Shown here: positions 15,722-22,676 of the stretch, piece by piece | Numbering within the stretch: position 1 is the first letter of the stretch | How the letters are laid out: the number at the start of each line of letters is the position of its first letter | DNA from: Streptosporangiaceae bacterium | GTDB taxonomy: Bacteria > Actinomycetota > Actinomycetes > Streptosporangiales > Streptosporangiaceae | DNA: 22,821 bases | Reading direction: 5' to 3' | NCBI GenBank assembly: GCA_030040475.1 | Contig: JASHTQ010000221.1 | Coordinates: 1 to 22,821 of the forward strand | Position numbers and translations under genes: made by a program | The notes under the pieces: generated by a model | What the model was told of the DNA's origin: nothing | What the model saw: the letters and a program-made list of their open reading frames with translations, nothing else | Database searches by the model: none

Positions 15722-16795
15722 TTACGTCTCGGCCTGGATGCGTATGTTCGCCTGGTCTTCGGCCGCGCGGTACGCGGCCTCGAGAAGCTCAACTGCCCGG
15801 GCGCCATATTCGCCCGGCGCCCTGTTCGGCCCCCGGCCGGCAATGAGGTCAGCGAAAGCCTGACCGGGGGCGTGCTCCGGGTAGGGCTTGTCGCCGCCCT
15901 GGGGGGTCACGCGCTCGTGGTACCCGTTCCTGTAGTAAAGGTCCAACGTTGCGTGAGTGAGATCCTGGATCGCGTAGCCCTCGGTAGCGTAGTAATGGAT
16001 AGCCTGCTGGGTAAGGTCCCGTGGACCCAGATTCCCGCTGGACCCGATCGTTCCGACGGCCCCGTTCGACAGGCAGAAGGCGATGGCATCGACCACGTCC
16101 ACGCGAAGACCGAGGGTGGCCATGAACGCGCTTACCTCCGTGGCGCGCAGGTCGGTGGCCCACAGCAGCATCCCGGCAACGTGCGTGCAGACCGTGTGAG
16201 CCTGCCCGCCGCCGGCGAGCCCAGGCTCTGAGTACGTGCTCGGCTTGGGTCCGGTCAGGGAGAACTGGAATGCCTGCCGGTAATCATCTGGGGTGCCTCG
16301 GTAGTACGCATCCACGGCGGAGGCGAAGACCGCCGATATCTGCACGCACTCGCCGAGATCGCCAGCCTGGAAAACCCCGCGCAGGCGCGCGGCTGAATCG
16401 GTGAACTGATGAGTGTAGCCAACCTGCAGGTGGAGTCCTGCCGACGCGGCGCGGCGTACGAGATCCCGCGCTTCCGAAGCCCTGATGGTCATGGGCTTCT
16501 CGACCATCACGTGCAGGCCCGCCTCAAGCGCCTGACGCGCGAGCTCATAGTGGCTGGCGCTTGGCGTCGCGATCAGTACGCCGTCGACCTGCCGCGCCGC
16601 CAGGAGATCGTCGAGCGACCGGTACGTGGTGCGCACGTCGAATGCGCGTGAGGCCGCGTCTAGCCGTTGCTCATCACCGTCCACAAGGGCCACCAGCTCT
16701 GCGCCCGCGTACCTGCGCAATCCAGGAATGTGGAACTGGGTTGCCCACCACCCGGTTCCGACCACTGCGAGCCGGGGCCGAGCGGTCGTCGTCAT
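15722..16795 (-). CDS. Gfo/Idh/MocA-family NAD(P)-dependent oxidoreductase
   Basis: The 357-residue protein has an N-terminal Rossmann fold with G13-T-G-W-W-A18 for the cofactor and the family's E99-K-P101 catalytic motif, followed by the C-terminal alpha/beta domain (from about 125, LQVGYTHQFTDSAARLR). Enzymes of this family oxidise or reduce sugars, inositols and their derivatives. The ATG at 16795 gives an ATGA overlap with the enolase gene that ends at 16792; longer frames reading upstream are the wrong frame of that gene. Coupled translation with an L-rhamnonate-dehydratase-like enzyme suggests it oxidises the sugar that feeds, or the product that leaves, that step. Confidence 0.93.
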   Translation of the reverse strand: MTTTARPRLAVVGTGWWATQFHIPGLRRYAGAELVALVDGDEQRLDAASRAFDVRTTYRSLDDLLAARQVDGVLIATPSASHYELARQALEAGLHVMVEKPMTIRASEARDLVRRAASAGLHLQVGYTHQFTDSAARLRGVFQAGDLGECVQISAVFASAVDAYYRGTPDDYRQAFQFSLTGPKPSTYSEPGLAGGGQAHTVCTHVAGMLLWATDLRATEVSAFMATLGLRVDVVDAIAFCLSNGAVGTIGSSGNLGPRDLTQQAIHYYATEGYAIQDLTHATLDLYYRNGYHERVTPQGGDKPYPEHAPGQAFADLIAGRGPNRAPGEYGARAVELLEAAYRAAEDQANIRIQAET

Positions 16796-17940
16796 CGGGC
16801 TCCGCCCGTTGCCTCGAAAGCCTCGCCGCGCCGAATGCCCAAGCCAGGCTCCTCGCTGGGCCGAACGCGCCCGGCGACGGGCTCGGGAATGCCCTCGATG
16901 GCTGACCGCAGCCGGACAGCGTCGCGATCCCAGTACCGGACCCACTCCGCAAACGGGGTGTTCACCTGGCTCTTCATCAGGTGAAGCGCCTCGGCTTGCA
17001 AGGCGCCGGCATGCGGCACCACGGTCAGGTGATAGGCCGACGCGAGCGCACATATCCGACGCGTCTCCGTTATGCCGCCTGCCCACTGCGCATCTGGCTG
17101 AAGGATAGAGACGCCGCCTGTGTCTATCAGCCGGGCGAAGCCCCATCGTGTGAACTCGTGTTCGCCGGTCGCTATCGACACCGGCGTATCGATCCGCCCG
17201 AGAGCTTCGTAACCCCGGTAGTCGTCGGGCGGGAGCACGTCCTCGACCCATCGGACATGGTACGGCTCGATGAGATCGATCAGCCGCCTGGTGTACTCCA
17301 CGTCGAACGCCATGAAGCAATCAAGCATGATTTCAGGCACATCGCCCAGAGCCTCACGGCATCTCCTTACCAGCGCGACATTCCGGTGCAGGCCATCCCT
17401 CCCATCCGCCGGCCCGTGCGGGATCGCGAGCTTCACGCCGAATCCCTCAAGCGACCGCCAGTCCTGCTCATCGTTGGTCGTCTGGTAGACGGGCATGTCT
17501 TCCCGGCAGGCCCCGCCCAACAGCCGGTACACGGGCGCATCTGCCGCCTTGCCCAGCAAGTCCCACAGCGCATTATCCACGCCGGAGATCGCCATAATCG
17601 GCAAGCCCTTGCGGCCATAAGGCAGCGACGCCCGGAACATCTCGTCCCACAGCCGTTCAACGTCGGTCGGGTCCTGGCCGACGAGGAGACCGGACAAGTG
17701 GCCGTTAATCAATGCGGCAGTCGCTTCCCCTCCGTATGCCGTCGCCAGGCCAGTCACCACCTCGTCCGTAGCTATCTCGACGAGGACAGTCGCAAACCGG
17801 TTACCCCACGATGACCGCTTCGCGTAATAGTCGGGATAAATAGACATCGGGTTGGCAATCACCGTGTCGCTGAGCCAGGACGGGGCGGAGCTGCCGTCGG
17901 TCGAGCGGAATGTCAGAGCCTTAACTGCCGTGATCTTCAC
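16792..17940 (-). CDS. Enolase-superfamily dehydratase, L-rhamnonate-dehydratase-like
   Basis: The 382-residue protein is a mandelate-racemase-group enolase. Metal ligands fit D207 (MLDCFMAFD), E233 (VRWVEDVLPPDDY) and E260 (ATGEHEFTRWGF), with H310 (VVPHAG) as probable catalytic base. Passages such as IANPMSIYPDYYAKRSSWG (29-47), FRASLPYGRKGLPI, HGPADGRDGL and ILQPDAQWAGGITETRRI follow L-rhamnonate dehydratase closely as I remember the family. Those enzymes dehydrate L-rhamnonate or related acid sugars to 2-keto-3-deoxy acids. The exact sugar here is not proven. GTG at 17940 has GGAGG eight bases upstream. The stop overlaps the oxidoreductase start. A weak GntR-like site lies upstream at 18022-18032. 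Confidence 0.92.
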   Translation of the reverse strand: MKITAVKALTFRSTDGSSAPSWLSDTVIANPMSIYPDYYAKRSSWGNRFATVLVEIATDEVVTGLATAYGGEATAALINGHLSGLLVGQDPTDVERLWDEMFRASLPYGRKGLPIMAISGVDNALWDLLGKAADAPVYRLLGGACREDMPVYQTTNDEQDWRSLEGFGVKLAIPHGPADGRDGLHRNVALVRRCREALGDVPEIMLDCFMAFDVEYTRRLIDLIEPYHVRWVEDVLPPDDYRGYEALGRIDTPVSIATGEHEFTRWGFARLIDTGGVSILQPDAQWAGGITETRRICALASAYHLTVVPHAGALQAEALHLMKSQVNTPFAEWVRYWDRDAVRLRSAIEGIPEPVAGRVRPSEEPGLGIRRGEAFEATGGAR

Positions 17941-18021
17941 TTGATCGCCTCCGTGCCGGGGAACGTGCGTCGAGCTTCCACTACGTGGCTGATCCGGATG
18001 CCTTCGGCCAGCCTCCCTGCC

Positions 18022-18032
18022 AGGTCAGATCA
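18022..18032. promoter_or_regulatory. Weak GntR-like site before the dehydratase gene
   Basis: AGGTCAGATCA differs at two positions from TGGTC-N-GACCA, the form seen at the two strong promoters. It lies in the 131-base gap between gntR and the dehydratase gene. It may allow local control or may be chance. Confidence 0.25.
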
Positions 18033-18071
18033 CCGGCGCGGCACCTGTCTTAGCCGCGTGGTCGGCATAGT

Positions 18072-18797
18072 TCACTCGTAGCGACCCGCACCCCTGTCTA
18101 TCTGCGTAGCCCGATGAAAACCCTCTATGTGATTGCTGACCAGGCGCGCCGCTCGCTCGCTTTCGCCGCGAGTCACGGCGGCGTACACCGCACGGTGCTG
18201 GCGGCGCAGGAGCCGTGCCATCTTCGGCCAGTCGTCCAGCCGCGGGATTGCCTCGAGAATGTAGCCCTTAATCGACTCCCGAAGTGCCGTCATGATAACC
18301 GAGACGACGACATTGTCGGCGGCTTTTGTCAGCGCGATGTGAAAATCGGTGTCTAGATCGTGGAAACGCTCTGCCGTCAGGTTCGGGGCGTCCATCTCAT
18401 CGAGGAGCGCAGCGGCCATCGCAAGCGCGTCGGCATTGTGAAGGCGGGCAGCCTCGCGGACTGCCCACGACTCCATCAGAGTGCGGGTCCTGACGACGTC
18501 GGCCACCGGCAGCGTCCGCGACGCCAGATGCAGTCGCAGCGCAGCCGTGATACCCGAGGCAGTGTCGGCCACGACTCTGGCACCGGACTCAGGACCGCTG
18601 CCGACCGCCGTGTGGACGACCCCTAGTGCCTCGAGCACGCGCACGCCCTCGCGTACCGACGGTCGGCTCACGCCGAGCTGCTCGGCCAGTGCCCGCTCCG
18701 CGGGCAACCGGCCACCCACAGGCAGCCGCCCCGACGCGAGCTCCCGCTCCACGTGCTGCACCACATGCTCATGCAGCCGCACGCGATCAGAGGTCAC
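18072..18797 (-). CDS. FadR/GntR-family transcriptional regulator with FCD domain
   Basis: From the GTG at 18797 the protein has 241 residues. The winged helix spans about 5-65, with LPAERALAEQLGVSRPSVREGVRVLEALGVV at 31-61. The all-helical FCD ligand domain fills the rest, with the metal/ligand pieces DTDFHIAL, RRQHRAVYAAV and NHIEGFH. FCD regulators typically sense organic acids or sugar acids and repress catabolic genes. The GTG is preferred because CTGGAGA lies just upstream; an ATG at 18833 would add 12 residues but has no ribosome site and overlaps a TGATCCGACCA site. Two stronger copies of the site lie in its promoter, and the same layout precedes the cyclase gene at 21879. It likely controls the whole cluster. 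Confidence 0.9.
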   Translation of the reverse strand: MTSDRVRLHEHVVQHVERELASGRLPVGGRLPAERALAEQLGVSRPSVREGVRVLEALGVVHTAVGSGPESGARVVADTASGITAALRLHLASRTLPVADVVRTRTLMESWAVREAARLHNADALAMAAALLDEMDAPNLTAERFHDLDTDFHIALTKAADNVVVSVIMTALRESIKGYILEAIPRLDDWPKMARLLRRQHRAVYAAVTRGESERAARLVSNHIEGFHRATQIDRGAGRYE

Positions 18798-18819
18798 AAT
18801 GGTCTCCAGAAAGCACGCG

Positions 18820-18830
18820 TGATCCGACCA
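18820..18830. promoter_or_regulatory. Third GntR-like site, in the gntR leader
   Basis: TGATCCGACCA differs in one position from TGGTC-N-GACCA. It lies between the predicted transcription start (about 18876) and the GTG at 18797, and it overlaps the alternative ATG at 18833. A roadblock role is possible. Confidence 0.4.
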
Positions 18831-18866
18831 CATACCACTAGCAGCCAGAGGGATTTCAGAACCGCA

Positions 18867-18912
18867 TGTGGTCTGACCACAGAGCCTATGGCCAGACCAC
18901 GCATCATGTCAA
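18867..18912 (-). promoter_or_regulatory. gntR promoter with two operators (promoter A)
   Basis: On the minus strand, TTGACA (18912-18907) is followed after 18 bases by TAGGCT (18888-18883), a sigma-70-type promoter reading into gntR. One site, TGGCCAGACCA (18889-18899), fills the spacer. The other, within the perfect 15-bp palindrome TGTGGTCTGACCACA (18867-18881), covers the predicted start point. Centres are 20 bp apart. TGGTC-N-GACCA is the form known for FadR-type GntR regulators. Confidence 0.75.
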
Positions 18913-19088
18913 TACCGCTGCGATTACGCAGGGCACCCTCGCCAATACCTATCGTTTGCCATGTCGGCTCGACCAGGGCGCGAAGGCCGGACATGCTCGC
19001 CCCTGCAGCCAGATCTGTTAACGGGTATCCCGCGGGGAAACGACCGATTTGTCCCGGCCGTCATGCGCTAACCGCGATCAGGCCGCGA

Positions 19089-19937
19089 TCAGGACGTCTG
19101 GGCGTGAGGTATATCGTGTCGCCAGCCAAGCAGCAGGTGCGCTCTCGCGCAGTTATACAGCCCTGAGCTGCCTGGCAACTCCTGGACAAGTGGCACCTGC
19201 GGGTAGAACTCCCGGCACAGTTCGTTAGTCGGCCGGTCGGCGGCAGTGTGAGGTGCAACGATGTAGAACACAACATGGCCCGTCCACTCGACGGTCAGTG
19301 CCGCCAGGGCTGCCCGAGCGCCTGCCTCGAGGGTCGTGTACCCCCACAGATCACGACGTGTGGTACTCGTCCGTCCGGCGGGTGAGGTTATCGCCTCGTC
19401 GCGACTGTGCACCAGCCAGTGAAAGCGAAGACTTGAGATAGCCATCTCCTCGTTGAGCCGGCTCATCGAGTCGGCTTGTGCCTCGCAGATCCACTTGGAC
19501 AGGCCGTAAGAGTCTTCGTTGTACGTTGGATGATCTTCATCAAGCGGGAAGTAGTCATAGCGAGGCCGTCGGCTGTACACTCCGCCGACAGCGTTGACGC
19601 TAGAGGCCTGGCAGACCTGCCGAATACCAACCTGGGCCGCCGCGGCTAGAGCGTTGTAGCTGCTTACAACGTTGGCGTTATGCACCCGGTGATCTGTCGG
19701 GCCGCTCGGGAGGGTAAGCGCCGCGAGGTGGGCCAGGGCGTCGCTGCCTGTCACCGCGATCTTGAGAGCGTCGAAGGCCGTGGCGTCGGCAGTGATGTGC
19801 CTCAGGCTGGGATGCCTGAGATCGTCGCCACCGGGCGGTCGCGCATCGATAGCTACGACCTGATGTCCCTGAGTCAGGGCCACGGCACTTAGCGCCCGGC
19901 CCAGCTTCCCACGGCCACCGGTTATAGCTATGCGCAT
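19089..19937 (-). CDS. NAD-dependent epimerase/dehydratase-family protein (extended SDR)
   Basis: The 282-residue protein starts MRIAITGGRGKLGRAL, the G-x2-G-x2-G cofactor loop of extended short-chain dehydrogenases. D31 after the second strand fits NAD preference. Catalytic residues are S112 or S113 (ASSVNAVGG) and Y144-G-L-S-K148. Its size and the final region are close to small sugar dehydrogenases such as uronate dehydrogenase, or to sugar-nucleotide epimerases; which reaction it performs is open. It lies downstream of the RraA-like gene on the same strand with a 102-base gap that holds a hairpin. Oxidation of a sugar or uronic acid to a lactone would fit its neighbours. Confidence 0.88.
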   Translation of the reverse strand: MRIAITGGRGKLGRALSAVALTQGHQVVAIDARPPGGDDLRHPSLRHITADATAFDALKIAVTGSDALAHLAALTLPSGPTDHRVHNANVVSSYNALAAAAQVGIRQVCQASSVNAVGGVYSRRPRYDYFPLDEDHPTYNEDSYGLSKWICEAQADSMSRLNEEMAISSLRFHWLVHSRDEAITSPAGRTSTTRRDLWGYTTLEAGARAALAALTVEWTGHVVFYIVAPHTAADRPTNELCREFYPQVPLVQELPGSSGLYNCARAHLLLGWRHDIPHAQTS

Positions 19938-19965
19938 AGCATCGTCGGGAGAGGATTGAACTCAG

Positions 19966-19980
19966 CGGGTCCGGGACCCG
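19966..19980 (-). other. Intergenic hairpin between the RraA-like and SDR genes
   Basis: CGGGTC-CGG-GACCCG forms a 6-bp stem with a three-base loop in the 102-base gap between two genes of the cluster. It could weaken downstream expression or protect the upstream mRNA. It is not followed by a U-run. Confidence 0.4.
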
Positions 19981-20039
19981 TCGCTGGCGATCCCCACGAG
20001 AGCAGTCGTCGAGCGAATGCTTTCATTCTTGGGATGTAC

Positions 20040-20867
20040 TCATTCAAGCGCTTGGCCATTCTCTTGTAGCCACTTCGTAAAGTCGGCAGTGATATAGTCA
20101 GCCCATACAGGCACATCAATTTCGGCGCTGGTGTACGTCCCCTGGGATAGACGCAGCTTTCCGAACTCATCTTGAATCCGGATCATTCTGCTGTTCTCCG
20201 CCACCTTTTCTGCCAGGTGCGGGGGGATGAATGTCACGCCGCTAGGAGTGCCGAGAACGACATCACCGGGCAGAACCGTTACGCCGCCTATCCGGATCGG
20301 AATATTGATTCCCGCAAGACTGACGTCCCGGATCGGAGTAGGGTCCATGTCTCGGAAGAAGAAATTAGCGCTAAGCTCAACGATCCCCTGATAGTCGCGT
20401 ATACCGCCGTCGATAATTGCGCCGTTACCGGTCCTCGCAACGATAGCAGTGGCCAGGTTGTCGCCTACGACAGTACCTTCTTTTACCTTCCCAAAGACGT
20501 CTACGACCATCACGTCCCGCTTATTCAAATTACTTATTATCCATGAATTCTGACGATCTGGCTCTAGATACCCGAGCCTGGACCCGGCCGCAACCACCGC
20601 GGCATCGTAATCTGGTCGATGCGGAAGGAATTGCGCAGTAACGGCCCTGCCGATCAGGATCGATCCAGGCCGCGTCTCCCGCCAGCCACCGACGAAAGAG
20701 CGCTGGAACCCGTGTTCGGACAGAACAGTCCAAGCCTGCTCACTAGTCACATTCCTGAGCGCCGCAAGGACGGTACTCGGTACGACCGGCCGACCATCGG
20801 ATGCGCGCTGGCCAGTCCAGGTGGCAGTCAGGGAAGTCATCTCGTCTCGACTGGGCTGAATTCTCAT
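20040..20867 (-). CDS. RraA-like / HMG-aldolase-type protein
   Basis: From the ATG at 20867 the protein has 275 residues. The region GDNLATAIVARTGNGAIIDG and the G154-G-I-R157-D158 motif identify the RraA-like fold. In 4-hydroxy-4-methyl-2-oxoglutarate aldolases the Arg binds the pyruvate carboxylate and the Asp helps hold the metal. Also typical of this branch are WTGQRASDGRPVVP at the start, VGRAVTAQFLPHRPD-like text, NSWIISNL, and the end SAEIDVPVWADYITADF. A retro-aldol or decarboxylase reaction on a 2-oxo acid is expected. The frame stays open upstream into the cyclase gene, but 20867 leaves a normal 34-base gap; an ATG at 20840 is an alternative start. RraA proper, an RNase E inhibitor, is less likely given the neighbours. 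Confidence 0.85.
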   Translation of the reverse strand: MRIQPSRDEMTSLTATWTGQRASDGRPVVPSTVLAALRNVTSEQAWTVLSEHGFQRSFVGGWRETRPGSILIGRAVTAQFLPHRPDYDAAVVAAGSRLGYLEPDRQNSWIISNLNKRDVMVVDVFGKVKEGTVVGDNLATAIVARTGNGAIIDGGIRDYQGIVELSANFFFRDMDPTPIRDVSLAGINIPIRIGGVTVLPGDVVLGTPSGVTFIPPHLAEKVAENSRMIRIQDEFGKLRLSQGTYTSAEIDVPVWADYITADFTKWLQENGQALE

Positions 20868-20901
20868 GGGGCCAACGTCCCAGGTATGTGAGAGCTGGAA
20901 T

Positions 20902-21879
20902 TCACTTGATCGCCAATGCATTAGCCGAGCTAGCGACTCCGCCTTGGAGATTGAGTGGTGCTGCAGTAAACAGAGCCGTGTAGCGGCCGTCGCTTGCACA
21001 GTGCTCCGCTAGGGCGTCGAGATCAAACAGTTCGCCGATCGGGACTCCTAGGAGACTGAGTAGCGAGAAGTGCAGAAAATATTCCGCTCCCTCGTCCGGC
21101 GCCTCACGCCAGGACAAGACCACGTCATCATCATAAGTAGGCGGGGGAATGGACTCCAAGGCTGGATTATCGGCTGCCACGGCTGCTATATGCAGATTCC
21201 AGATAGCTCTTGCGGTATCCCGTCCGCGCTGCAGGCCTGGGCCTCGGGCATCGCGTTGCGCTGCTCGGGCGCGACGAGTTCGATCCAGTGACCGGTACCA
21301 TTCCAGCCAACCGGTCCTGAGAAGCAGAATGTCGCCGGACTCCAGCGTAACCCCTTCGCTGTCGAGAGTGGCCTCGATGTCAGCGACAGTGATAATGTCG
21401 GCCTCGCCTTGCCGGATCGGGCGACCAGTCGACTGGCGCCAGCGGGCCACATCTGCGAGCACAGCTCGACCGGCTATTCCGTGGCGAGCCCAGAACTGCA
21501 TGCCGTGGTCTTCTGCGGCTAGACCATTGTAATATCCCCAGGCCGGATGCCTAATATGCCGGAAGCCATCCCACTGGCTTGAGCTCTGGGTGTTCAGATT
21601 GGCTAGTACGTCGTCGTGAACGATATTTCCGAAGTCCTTAACGACGTGCTGCAGCGATTCTCTGCCGAACAATGCGGGCGCAGGCAGTTCGAGTTCCAAG
21701 TTCAGGTTGAACACGAGTCCCTCGCGCGCGGAGGCGACGCCTGCCATGACGGCTTCGGGGGTTAGGAGGTTGAGACAGCCGAACTTGTCGTTTTGGCCCC
21801 ATACCCCCCACGATGAGCCAGCTGGAGCATCAGGAATGACGGGGAGGTCGTCATATGAAGGCAGCTGGGTCGGTGTCAT
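20902..21879 (-). CDS. Cyclase-family hydrolase with altered metal motif
   Basis: The 325-residue protein belongs to the PF04199 cyclase family by WGVWGQNDKFGCLNLLTPE near residue 24, HVVKDFGNIVHDDVLANLNTQ near 78, and TLESGDILLLRTGWLEWYRSL. The usual THxDxxxH metal motif reads SQWDGFRH here (Q102, D104, H108), so one expected histidine ligand is glutamine, as I recall from a separate subfamily with SQWD. It is the first gene of the catabolic operon. A 167-base leader separates it from the predicted start point of promoter B. No clear ribosome site precedes the ATG. It shares the family but little detailed sequence with the other cyclase gene (14744-15637), so they are probably not recent duplicates. 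Confidence 0.87.
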   Translation of the reverse strand: MTPTQLPSYDDLPVIPDAPAGSSWGVWGQNDKFGCLNLLTPEAVMAGVASAREGLVFNLNLELELPAPALFGRESLQHVVKDFGNIVHDDVLANLNTQSSSQWDGFRHIRHPAWGYYNGLAAEDHGMQFWARHGIAGRAVLADVARWRQSTGRPIRQGEADIITVADIEATLDSEGVTLESGDILLLRTGWLEWYRSLDRTRRARAAQRDARGPGLQRGRDTARAIWNLHIAAVAADNPALESIPPPTYDDDVVLSWREAPDEGAEYFLHFSLLSLLGVPIGELFDLDALAEHCASDGRYTALFTAAPLNLQGGVASSANALAIK

Positions 21880-22038
21880 TGAGTCGGAGGTACCGGTACC
21901 CTAAGCGATCCGGCTTCCTCATCCCCCCTTCACATGGAGTGAGCAGGCGGCGTCTGTTCCTGAACCGGACTCGGCGGCTGTAGGGTCGCCGCGGCGGCCG
22001 CGCAGGCCGGGAACACGGCAGCTCCCGTATGGTCGGTA

Positions 22039-22082
22039 TGGTCTGGCCACGTAGGTTACGGTCAGGCCGCGGACCATGTCAA
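22039..22082 (-). promoter_or_regulatory. Cyclase-operon promoter with two GntR-like operators (promoter B)
   Basis: On the minus strand, TTGACA (22082-22077), an 18-base spacer and TAACCT (22058-22053) form a promoter that reads toward the cyclase gene. TGGTCTGGCCA (22039-22049) covers the predicted start point, and CGGTCAGGCCG (22059-22069) lies in the spacer, 20 bp centre to centre. Element order, spacer length and operator spacing all equal those of the gntR promoter at 18867-18912. Confidence 0.7.
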
Positions 22083-22451
22083 CGCTGCGGCGTTGCGTCT
22101 CACTAAGCAGCCGGGGAATCCCCATGTCGGCGATGGCAGCGGCCCTCCCCGTGTTCGGTTAGCCGTGGTTCCGGGGAAGGCCGCCCAGGCGGTGCCGGGG
22201 TGGCACCACGGTGATGACGGCCGAGGCCCGGCCGGAGGTGCCGGGGCTCGTGGATGAACCCAACGGGCCGGGACGGACCGCGGCGGTGGATACCGCGCGG
22301 CCCGCACTGCCGAGCCGCATGCTGGCTGGCGGCAAGCTTGGCCGGTAGCTGTGATGCCAGAGCGTTGCGGCAGAGAACCGGCCAGAACACATCCGGGGCC
22401 TTGACCTCTGTGACGCGGTGAGTCTACTCTCTGTTTCGGAAGGCAACATGG

Positions 22452-22470
22452 CATTCCGTCATACGGAATG
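22452..22470. promoter_or_regulatory. Perfect inverted repeat CATTCCGT-CAT-ACGGAATG
   Basis: Eight-base arms flank a three-base centre about 207 bases before the right-hand enolase gene. TTCCG/CGGAA palindromes of this length are used by several IclR-type regulators, but no such gene lies in the window. The binding protein is unknown. Confidence 0.45.
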
Positions 22471-22599
22471 AGAGACCGCGGGCACATCACGGCGACAACC
22501 AGCTCGGGCAGCTGGTTAGGTTGCATTCGCGCTGCGCCATCTAGAGGGCGCAAGCGCACATCGGGCAAGCCACATTCGCTGTTCACTATGGATCTGGCC

Positions 22600-22630
22600 A
22601 GAACTAAAGGTTGTAATTAATGTTAGTTCT
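22600..22630. promoter_or_regulatory. Inverted repeat AGAACTAA-N15-TTAGTTCT
   Basis: Perfect 8-base arms (22600-22607 and 22623-22630) surround an AT-rich centre about 50 bases before the enolase start. The symmetry extends outward as CTGG on the left and CCAG on the right, with a 2-base shift. The position fits an operator or promoter of the divergent enolase gene. Confidence 0.45.
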
Positions 22631-22676
22631 CCAGTCCGACTTGCATCCATTCACAGAGAAAGGGAGTCCGGACCTC

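Larger units (their letters stand above)
21880..22676. other. Long intergenic region between divergent catabolic genes
   Basis: This stretch of nearly 800 bases separates the cyclase gene from the divergent enolase gene. It holds promoter B at 22039-22082 and two inverted repeats at 22452-22470 and 22600-22630. The middle (about 22140-22400) is GC-rich, and every open frame in it reads as low-complexity Pro/Arg/Gly/Ala sequence with no recognisable domain, so I see no gene there. A decayed gene cannot be excluded. Confidence 0.6.

Noticed and set aside
16796..17320. A 175-residue N-terminal extension of the Gfo/Idh/MocA protein
   Set aside because: It reads the dehydratase gene in another frame. 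The Rossmann fold begins just after the ATG at 16795, which overlaps the dehydratase stop.
22062..22586. Minus-strand frames of 95-174 codons in the long intergenic region
   Set aside because: They lie across the predicted promoter and are Pro/Arg/Ala-rich with no domain or ribosome site.
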